Below, piece by piece: positions 1 to 3,798 of a DNA stretch of 5,284 nucleotides. The number at the start of each line of letters is the position of its first letter. Positions within the stretch are counted from its first letter, which is position 1. Under the pieces are notes generated by a model. It was not told where the DNA came from and did no database searches. It saw only the letters and a list, made by a program, of their open reading frames with translations. Both the position numbers and the translations under genes were made by a program. Source of the DNA: Synergistaceae bacterium (GTDB taxonomy: Bacteria; Synergistota; Synergistia; Synergistales; Aminobacteriaceae); contig JAISSA010000073.1 of NCBI GenBank assembly GCA_031273365.1, positions 1 through 5,284 on the forward strand, in the 5' to 3' direction.

Positions 1-39
1 AACATCCTTTATCAGTTATACCTGATCGATCACCGGTTC

Positions 40-66
40 GAAAACTTCCACGCAGGAAGCGTTTTC
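40..66 (-). other. Leader hairpin downstream of the leftward promoter
   Basis: The segments 40-44 (GAAAA) and 62-66 (TTTTC) pair, and CTTCC at 45-49 pairs with GGAAG at 55-59, leaving a 5-base loop and a 2-base bulge (60-61). On the minus strand this lies about 50 nt into the transcript expected from the promoter at 119-147. It has no T-tract beyond its own arm, so it is not a convincing terminator. A weaker pairing, ATCAG 11-15 with CTGAT 22-26, lies further downstream. Its role is unknown and it could be chance. Confidence 0.3.
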
Positions 67-118
67 ATATGGCAAAAAAGGCGGTGGTTTAGTTCATCCC
101 CTTAAGTTGACAGCAGTG

Positions 119-147
119 ATTATATTACTCCTGCGCTAAAAAGGCAA
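119..147 (-). promoter_or_regulatory. Leftward sigma-70-type promoter
   Basis: Read on the minus strand, a TTGCCT -35 box (147-142) is followed after exactly 17 bases by a perfect TATAAT -10 box (124-119), predicting a start near position 112. No open reading frame of useful length follows within the remaining 110 bases. The last bases before the edge on that strand read AAAGGATG, which resembles a ribosome binding site region. I infer that the promoter drives a gene lying to the left of the window with a leader of about 110 nt. Confidence 0.6.
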
Positions 148-430
148 TAACCAAAATCTGTGTGAACGGGACCGGAGCGGACTGGCAAAAGGAGCCTCTT
201 CAGAACTATTTCCCGGGATTTCGATATCGATTTTGAACGGATTTTCTGTATTACGCCATGATAGGGGCAGAAGGTGATGGGCTAACCTGAAGGAGCTGAC
301 CTGGAAGCGTTGTCCTCAAAAGCTGTGGAATATCGGCAACAGCTCTAAGGATGTCGGGGGTGAGAGTAGTTGACGTGCTCGCCGAGCTCCTGTCCCTCTG
401 ACTCTGAGCGGTTGGCGGCATCGACGAAAA
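148..430. other. Unassigned region without a convincing gene
   Basis: No intact reading frame with a start codon and ribosome binding site is visible here, and no tRNA or rRNA. Two frames are unusually open. One on the plus strand (about 140-373) is interrupted by a single TGA at 275-277 and ends with protein-like text including LTWKRCPQKLWNIGNSSKD. One on the minus strand reads through TPDILRAVADIPQLLRTTLP and stops at a TAA near 254-252. I recognise neither. The region may be a decayed gene or mobile-element remnant, or simply intergenic sequence. Confidence 0.35.
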
Positions 431-468
431 GAGACGGGGGCCTTCTCCGTCGGAGAGAGCCCCCGTCT
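427..468 (-). terminator. Intrinsic terminator of the M20/membrane protein operon
   Basis: A perfect 10-base inverted repeat (AGACGGGGGC at 432-441 with GCCCCCGTCT at 459-468) encloses a further 5-bp stem (TCTCC 444-448 with GGAGA 452-456) and a 3-base loop. On the minus strand the hairpin is followed by CTTTTC (431-426), and it begins 34 bases after the stop codon of the last operon gene. On the plus strand a TTTTT run follows only about 8 bases later, so it might also stop transcription arriving from the left. Four Ts is a short tract, but the stem is very stable. Confidence 0.75.
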
Positions 469-502
469 GCAGGGCCTTTTTCTGAAATTTTCGCGGGCGG
501 GG

Positions 503-1198
503 TTATCCCACCAGCTTCATTTTAAAGAAGGCGCGGGATATCAATATCGTGCCGAAGATGGACGCCACGATCACGATCCACGGCGCGGAGAGGGCGGCCA
601 AACCGATCCGCGGAGCGACGTAGAGCAGAAACAGGGGGATGATCAGGCACACGGGCACCAGTATCGGCATCTTCACCCCGAACTGCCCCAGCATGGCTCC
701 AAAGATGGCCGGAACCGTGTAGCTTTTAAAGGCGTTTTGAAGCGCCGTCGGAAGGGCCTCCAGGATTATGGCCCCCGCCACGGCGGCGAGAGAGACAAAA
801 AACAGGTTGGTGACCACCGAACCCGCCAGCCCGAGGGTCGCGACGATCTCGCTCTCGGGGGTTCCCGGTTCCGTACCCACAACGTCCTGCGCGACCGCGG
901 CGCAGGGCACCCTCAGATTGCTGATGTTGCCGCTCAGAAAGGAAATATACGTTCCCGTCAGACCCAGTATCGGGTAATACGAGATCGGCTCCACCACGTA
1001 AAACGCGCCAAACGTCGCCGCCACCATCCCCCACGCCTTCATCGCCACTTCGAAGCTCGGGAACACCCCGTGAACCATGTACAGGTAAAGACTGGGCAGG
1101 AAACACATGAACGTCGGCACGATAACCGTGATGATCCCGATCCGGATGACCGGACCCTTCCAAATTTTATTGAATTCCGCAGCGTCAATCGACGACAT
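503..1198 (-). CDS. Polytopic integral membrane protein, partner of the DUF5058-like protein
   Basis: A 231-residue, strongly hydrophobic protein with about six to seven likely membrane segments (roughly residues 18-43, 51-70, 74-90, 118-148, 160-175, 178-197 and 200-222). No signal peptide, ATP-binding motif or catalytic signature is visible. It is the third and last gene of the operon, 30 bases after the DUF5058-like gene. I recall proteins in this genomic position being labelled small-conductance mechanosensitive channel in databases, but I see no MscS hallmark and do not adopt that name. Aligned by eye it shares two blocks with its neighbour: R19-x-G21 with P28, F33 and G44, and AQ (103-104), G108, E110, G112, P114 and N131. 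I infer a subunit of a transporter for the substrate or product of the M20 enzyme. The start is ATG 1198, because an upstream in-frame GTG at 1207 lies inside the Shine-Dalgarno. The reading frame is intact and ends in TAA. Confidence 0.8.
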   Translation of the reverse strand: MSSIDAAEFNKIWKGPVIRIGIITVIVPTFMCFLPSLYLYMVHGVFPSFEVAMKAWGMVAATFGAFYVVEPISYYPILGLTGTYISFLSGNISNLRVPCAAVAQDVVGTEPGTPESEIVATLGLAGSVVTNLFFVSLAAVAGAIILEALPTALQNAFKSYTVPAIFGAMLGQFGVKMPILVPVCLIIPLFLLYVAPRIGLAALSAPWIVIVASIFGTILISRAFFKMKLVG

Positions 1199-1206
1199 CG
1201 CATTCA

Positions 1207-1212
1207 CTCCTT
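1207..1212 (-). promoter_or_regulatory. Ribosome binding site deciding the start at 1198
   Basis: On the minus strand AAGGAG occupies 1212-1207, eight bases before ATG 1198. The in-frame GTG at 1207-1205, which would add three residues, overlaps the Shine-Dalgarno itself and is therefore an unlikely start. Confidence 0.75.
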
Positions 1213-1228
1213 TTCCGCACAGGCATGG

Positions 1229-1960
1229 CTATGCCATCACCACGGCCACGATCATGCCAAACAGCATGGCCAGGCCAAGACTGTACTCCCGCATCCACTT
1301 CACTTTTTGAGCGATTCTGGAGATCACGATCATGCCGACCATCCCGGCGATCGTGGCGTAAATGGGTCCGCTCGCTTTTGGGACGGCCCTCTGTATGTTT
1401 CTGATGGCTCCGACGATGGTGTTGGAGTTGAGGTAGCCGAAACAGCCCAGCGCCGCCGCGATGGAGAGCACGGCGATCCACTTCGCGTCGCCGGCGCCCA
1501 CTTTGAGCCGGATATCCTCGAGTTTGTGGGTAAACAGCGCGGTGAGCAGCAGCCAGCCGGTCCCGTTGATGGCCATCGTCCAGAAGGAAGTCGCCAGAGT
1601 GGACAGGTCGTAGTTCGGTGATCCGAACTCGACGCCCGCGGCCTGAGCGCCTATCGTGGCCGCCGTCAGCTCCGTCGGGGCAGCACCGATGACCGCGAGG
1701 CGCAGCCACGTGATCGGGGTGCCGACCACCGACATCATGCCGACCATCACGATGAATATCGCGATAGAGGGCCCTATTGCGGACACAAGCCCCACCCTGA
1801 ACGCTTCCCTGCACTTCTCGCGCGGAAACGACAGTTTATCGGCGACTTTGAACGACAGCCACGAATACAGCAGGGACTGAGACAGCACGATGAGGACGAT
1901 CGCCATCGAGATCAGCCAGAGGCCCGTCTCGTTTGCAACCTTCAATATTTCAGCGTTCAT
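1229..1960 (-). CDS. DUF5058-like integral membrane protein
   Basis: A 243-residue membrane protein whose length, N-terminal hydrophobic segment and IGPS motif (residues 62-65) match what I remember of the uncharacterised DUF5058 family. This is recognition from memory, not a search result. Likely membrane segments are residues 13-36, 57-80, 85-108, 122-144, 161-182, 198-215 and 226-243. Charged loops lie near 38-55 (DKLSFPREKCREAFR), 145-160 and 216-226. A conserved-looking block at 105-115 (AQAAGVEFGSP) is echoed in the next gene. No enzymatic motif is visible. It is the middle gene of the operon: its ATG is 14 bases after the amidohydrolase stop, and its ribosome binding site overlaps that stop, which suggests translational coupling. 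Function is unknown; a transporter role in the M20 pathway is inferred from context. The frame is intact and ends in TAG. Confidence 0.85.
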   Translation of the reverse strand: MNAEILKVANETGLWLISMAIVLIVLSQSLLYSWLSFKVADKLSFPREKCREAFRVGLVSAIGPSIAIFIVMVGMMSVVGTPITWLRLAVIGAAPTELTAATIGAQAAGVEFGSPNYDLSTLATSFWTMAINGTGWLLLTALFTHKLEDIRLKVGAGDAKWIAVLSIAAALGCFGYLNSNTIVGAIRNIQRAVPKASGPIYATIAGMVGMIVISRIAQKVKWMREYSLGLAMLFGMIVAVVMA

Positions 1961-1967
1961 ACCGAAT

Positions 1968-1976
1968 CCTCTCCTT
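1968..1976 (-). promoter_or_regulatory. Ribosome binding site overlapping the upstream stop codon
   Basis: On the minus strand the TAA stop of the amidohydrolase gene (1977-1975) runs directly into the purine-rich AAGGAGAGG (1976-1968), 7-10 bases before ATG 1960. This arrangement is typical of translationally coupled genes in one operon. Confidence 0.65.
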
Positions 1977-3192
1977 ATTTATGGTCCGACAGCCACTGGA
2001 AGGCCATGGCGCTCATAATCGCCGCGCCCCGCCAGAGAGGGCTTTCGTCGAAGTCGAATTTCGAGTTGTGATGATAGACTTTGTGTCTTGCCGGGTCGCA
2101 GGTGTTGAGAAAGAAGTAGGTCCCCGGAGCTTTCTCCAGGAAGAACGCCATATCCTCTCCACCCATGACGGGCTCGGGCATCTCGAGGACATCGCCGGGG
2201 AAGAGGCGCTCGGCGACGCGCCTGAACTCCTCGCTCACCTCGGGGTTGTTGACGACCGGCGGGGGGCCGTCCCAGTTGAAATCGTACTCCACCGATCCAC
2301 GCATCCCCTCCGCCACGGCTTTTGCGACCTCGCCGATGCGGTCCGCCAGTTTTTTGCGAACCTCGTTTTTCAGGGCTCTGATCGTCCCGGACAGACGGCA
2401 TTCCGACGGAATGATGTTGAAGGCGCTTCCGGCGTGGATGGAGCCAAAGGAGATGACCGCCGGCGTCAGGGGCGGAATCTCCCGGCTGATGATGGTCTGG
2501 ATCGTCGTGATGATCTCCGCCGCGATCATGATGGGATCGACGGAGTTCTGCGGGGCGGAGCCATGGCTGCCGACGCCCTTCACCGTGATCTCGAATCGGT
2601 CCATGCAGGCCATCAGAGCCTCCCTGCGGAAACATATTTCACCGACCTTCGACCCGCCCAGCATTCCCACGTGCAGCCCCACAATGGCGTCGACGCGGGG
2701 ATTGTCCATCGCCCCGTCGTCCACCATCCGTCTGGCGCCGCCGGGCCCCTCCGGATTGCCCTCCTCGCCGGGCTGGAAAATGAGCCTGACGCGCCCCTCC
2801 AGGCTGTCCGCGTTCTCTTTGATGATTTTTGCCGTGCCCAGGGCTATCGCGCTGTGCGCGTCGTGCCCGCAGGCGTGCATGTTGCCGTTGGTCGACGCAA
2901 AGGGCAACCCCGTCTCCTCCACGATCGGAAGCCCATCGCAGTCCGCCCTGATCGCAAACACTTTGCCCGTGCCCTTCCCCTCGATCATCGCCACCACACC
3001 CGTGCAACCGTTCTTTCCCACGTCCCTGCGGTACGGGATGCCCATTTTGTCGAGCTCCCCGCAGATGTAGTCCTCGGTCTTCGGCGTGTGTATTCCCGTC
3101 TCCGGAATTCGATGAAGATCCCTTCGCCACCTCACAATGTCGTCCGATAATCCCTGCGCCCGATCCCTGAATTTCGTCAGGTCCACCAGCAT
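1975..3192 (-). CDS. M20D-family metallo-amidohydrolase (N-acyl amino acid hydrolase type)
   Basis: A 405-residue protein of the usual length for the M20D family (relatives include HipO, AbgA, YxeP and IAA-amino acid hydrolases), which hydrolyses N-acyl or amide bonds of amino-acid conjugates with two bound metal ions. Visible hallmarks are RADCDGLPI (82-90), MHACGHDAHSA (105-115) with likely metal ligands C108 and H110, FQPGEEG (139-145) with catalytic and metal-binding E143/E144, GLHV (172-175) with H174, the dimerisation-domain SHGSAP (209-214), MGGEDMAFF (343-351), and HHNSKFDFDE (374-383) with H375 the likely last ligand. No signal peptide is seen, so it is probably cytoplasmic. It is the first gene of the operon, followed by two membrane proteins, which suggests a dedicated substrate-uptake route. 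The exact substrate cannot be read from the sequence. ATG 3192 lies 4 bases after AAGGAGG; GTG at 3186, 10 bases after it, is an alternative start two codons shorter. Confidence 0.95.
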   Translation of the reverse strand: MLVDLTKFRDRAQGLSDDIVRWRRDLHRIPETGIHTPKTEDYICGELDKMGIPYRRDVGKNGCTGVVAMIEGKGTGKVFAIRADCDGLPIVEETGLPFASTNGNMHACGHDAHSAIALGTAKIIKENADSLEGRVRLIFQPGEEGNPEGPGGARRMVDDGAMDNPRVDAIVGLHVGMLGGSKVGEICFRREALMACMDRFEITVKGVGSHGSAPQNSVDPIMIAAEIITTIQTIISREIPPLTPAVISFGSIHAGSAFNIIPSECRLSGTIRALKNEVRKKLADRIGEVAKAVAEGMRGSVEYDFNWDGPPPVVNNPEVSEEFRRVAERLFPGDVLEMPEPVMGGEDMAFFLEKAPGTYFFLNTCDPARHKVYHHNSKFDFDESPLWRGAAIMSAMAFQWLSDHK

Positions 3193-3196
3193 TCAT

Positions 3197-3203
3197 CCTC
3201 CTT
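3197..3203 (-). promoter_or_regulatory. Ribosome binding site of the amidohydrolase gene
   Basis: The minus strand carries AAGGAGG followed at once by ATGAATG. The first ATG (3196) touches the Shine-Dalgarno and opens a wrong frame. The second (3192) opens the M20 frame with a rather tight 4-base spacing, and GTG 3186 in the same frame has a 10-base spacing. The precise start is therefore uncertain by two codons. Confidence 0.6.
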
Positions 3204-3315
3204 CGTCAATGAATTTGTAAAAAATTATGAAATTGTAAATATCAATAATAAATTTTGCACTTCAGAGATTAGAACAAATCTACAACCTGTAACGATTAAG
3301 GTTCTGTAAAAGCGG

Positions 3316-3340
3316 AAAAATCAAGCTACCTAAAGCTTTG
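3316..3340 (-). terminator. Possible leader terminator or attenuator before the amidohydrolase gene
   Basis: On the minus strand AAGCT (3338-3334) pairs with AGCTT (3327-3323) around a 6-base loop. A flanking C-G pair (3340 with 3322) can form if one A is bulged. One base later comes TTTTT (3320-3316). The stem is short, so termination would be weak. Its place between the candidate promoter and the M20 gene would allow attenuation, or it could be fortuitous. Confidence 0.3.
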
Positions 3341-3347
3341 CGTTTTC

Positions 3348-3376
3348 ATATTACACAAACCCTCCATAAATGTCTA
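3348..3376 (-). promoter_or_regulatory. Candidate promoter of the M20/membrane protein operon
   Basis: On the minus strand TAGACA (3376-3371, five of six consensus bases) is followed after 17 bases by TAATAT (3353-3348, four of six). The start would fall near 3341, giving a leader of about 150 nt before ATG 3192. I found no better-matched leftward promoter nearer the gene, but the AT-rich leader offers many weak -10-like hexamers, so this assignment is tentative. Confidence 0.4.
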
Positions 3377-3411
3377 CGTTCTTTGGCGGAGACGACGTAA
3401 AAGAATTTATG

Positions 3412-3447
3412 GCCTGAACGTTCCGCCCCTCCCTGAGCCTGAACGTT
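3412..3447 (+). repeat. Pair of 11-base direct repeats next to the RNA promoter
   Basis: GCCTGAACGTT occurs at 3412-3422 and again at 3437-3447, a period of 25 bases. The second copy runs into the -35 box of the rightward promoter at 3446, and the core AACGTT is itself palindromic. A related inverted sequence (CGTTCAAGC) starts at 3483. The layout suggests a regulator-binding site, but no such protein is encoded in the window. Confidence 0.45.
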
Positions 3448-3474
3448 TACAAAGGGTCGTTCTTCCTGTATACT
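3446..3474 (+). promoter_or_regulatory. Rightward sigma-70-type promoter of the RNA genes
   Basis: TTTACA (3446-3451) and TATACT (3469-3474), each five of six consensus bases, are separated by exactly 17 bases. A start near 3480-3481 would place the 5' end right at the base of the closing helix of the structured RNA. It may also feed the SRP RNA and the acyl-CoA synthetase gene, since neither has an equally good promoter of its own. Confidence 0.75.
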
Positions 3475-3479
3475 TTGTA

Positions 3480-3614
3480 ACCGTTCAAGCCCATGGGGGC
3501 GGAGCTCGCTCGGCCTTGGGCCTCGCTGGCCCCCCTGGAACCCCTGATTGGATGTTTCAGTCCCTGTCATGACGCAGTCGGGCGTTTGAGGCTTGAACAG
3601 GCATTGTATTTTTC
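3480..3614 (+). ncRNA. Structured non-coding RNA of unassigned family
   Basis: Directly after the promoter, a perfect 9-bp helix (GTTCAAGCC 3483-3491 with GGCTTGAAC 3590-3598) closes a domain of about 115 nt. It can be extended by CC 3481-3482 with GG 3600-3601 around a bulged A. Inside, GGGGGC 3495-3500 pairs with GCCCCC 3529-3534 and encloses GGCC 3512-3515 with GGCC 3519-3522. Two smaller stems are possible (CTGA 3544-3547 with TCAG 3557-3560; CTG 3564-3566 with CAG 3575-3577). A T-run follows at 3609-3613. No reading frame with a ribosome binding site explains it. It lacks the marks of tRNA, tmRNA, RNase P RNA or 5S rRNA. It could be a divergent 6S-like RNA, a processed SRP leader, or a new family. 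Boundaries are approximate. Confidence 0.55.
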
Positions 3615-3625
3615 CGTTTTGCCTT

Positions 3626-3756
3626 CGCCCCCCGACGCGGGGGCTCAGTCCCATGCGGCGAAGCCCCGTGAACCCTGTCAGGCCCGGAAGGGAGCAGCAG
3701 TAAGCGGTGTGTTTCGGGTGCCATGGGGGCACTGGGCTCCCGCGGCGGGGGGCGAT
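3626..3756 (+). ncRNA. ffs: Signal recognition particle RNA (bacterial small type, 4.5S-like)
   Basis: The apical domain contains the signature GTCAGG (3677-3682), a GGAA tetraloop (3686-3689) closed by CCC/GGG, and AGCAG (3693-3697), which together form the Ffh-binding hairpin of SRP RNA. The ends pair in a perfect helix (CGCCCCCCG 3626-3634 with CGGGGGGCG 3746-3754), continued by GCGGG/CCCGC and a 7-bp GCTCAGT/ACTGGGC stem. This gives one long hairpin of about 130 nt, slightly longer than the 114-nt E. coli RNA and without an Alu domain inside this stem. The RNA binds Ffh and acts in co-translational targeting of membrane proteins. No strong promoter lies immediately upstream, so it may be co-transcribed with the preceding RNA from 3446-3474 and then processed. 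Identity is secure; the ends are set from the closing helix. Confidence 0.93.
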
Positions 3757-3760
3757 TTTA
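3746..3760 (+). terminator. SRP RNA 3' end with T-tract
   Basis: The 3' arm of the closing helix (CGGGGGGCG, 3746-3754) is followed by ATTTTA, so the terminal helix of the SRP RNA could itself act as an intrinsic terminator. The T-tract is only four bases. Some readthrough into the acyl-CoA synthetase gene, which begins 39 bases later and has no obvious promoter, is plausible. Confidence 0.45.
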
Positions 3761-3784
3761 TCAGTTCCTTACGTTTACTCTCTT

Positions 3785-3790
3785 AAGGAG
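3785..3790 (+). promoter_or_regulatory. Ribosome binding site deciding a TTG start
   Basis: AAGGAG at 3785-3790 is followed eight bases later by TTG 3799. An in-frame GTG at 3790 overlaps the Shine-Dalgarno, and a TAA stop sits just before it at 3784-3786. No in-frame ATG occurs before residue 37 of the protein, so TTG is the best-supported start. Confidence 0.8.
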
Positions 3791-3798
3791 TGAGATTA

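Larger units (their letters stand above)
3204..3445. other. AT-rich divergent intergenic region
   Basis: This stretch separates the leftward operon from the rightward RNA genes, and 3210-3350 is clearly more AT-rich than the genes. It holds the candidate leftward promoter (3348-3376), a hairpin with a T-run (3316-3340), two TTGTAAA copies 18 bases apart (3215-3221 and 3233-3239), and a small inverted repeat AGATT-N6-AATCT (3266-3281). The latter two could be operator sites but are short enough to be chance. I see no protein gene here. Confidence 0.5.

Noticed and set aside
1205..1207. GTG as an upstream start for the third operon gene
   Set aside because: It lies within the AAGGAG Shine-Dalgarno, while ATG 1198 has ideal 8-base spacing.
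737..1621. A plus-strand open frame of 294 codons across the two membrane protein genes
   Set aside because: It is extremely rich in H, R, D and G, has no ribosome binding site, and lies opposite two intact hydrophobic proteins with good starts.
1933..3150. A plus-strand open frame of 405 codons opposite the amidohydrolase gene
   Set aside because: It is an antisense shadow: its residue composition is rich in R, H, D and P as in mirrored GC-rich genes, it has no recognisable domain, and the opposite strand carries every M20D motif. Its equal length to the M20 protein is a coincidence.
59..3351. The 12-mer GCGTTTTCATAT occurs at 59-70 and at 3340-3351
   Set aside because: Roughly one exact 12-base match is expected by chance among all position pairs in a window of this size, and the flanking sequences do not match.
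3346..3732. A minus-strand frame of 128 codons antisense to the RNA genes
   Set aside because: It overlaps the SRP RNA in antisense, has no ribosome binding site and no recognisable protein features.
3480..3756. A single long Bacillus-type SRP RNA spanning both RNA domains
   Set aside because: The two domains are each closed by their own perfect helix (3483-3491/3590-3598 and 3626-3634/3746-3754). A long SRP RNA would need its 5' and 3' ends to pair with each other. The total length of about 277 nt is suggestive but not enough.
3493..3786. A plus-strand frame of 97 codons over the RNA genes
   Set aside because: It lies on the structured RNA and the SRP RNA, begins inside a predicted helix, and has no Shine-Dalgarno.
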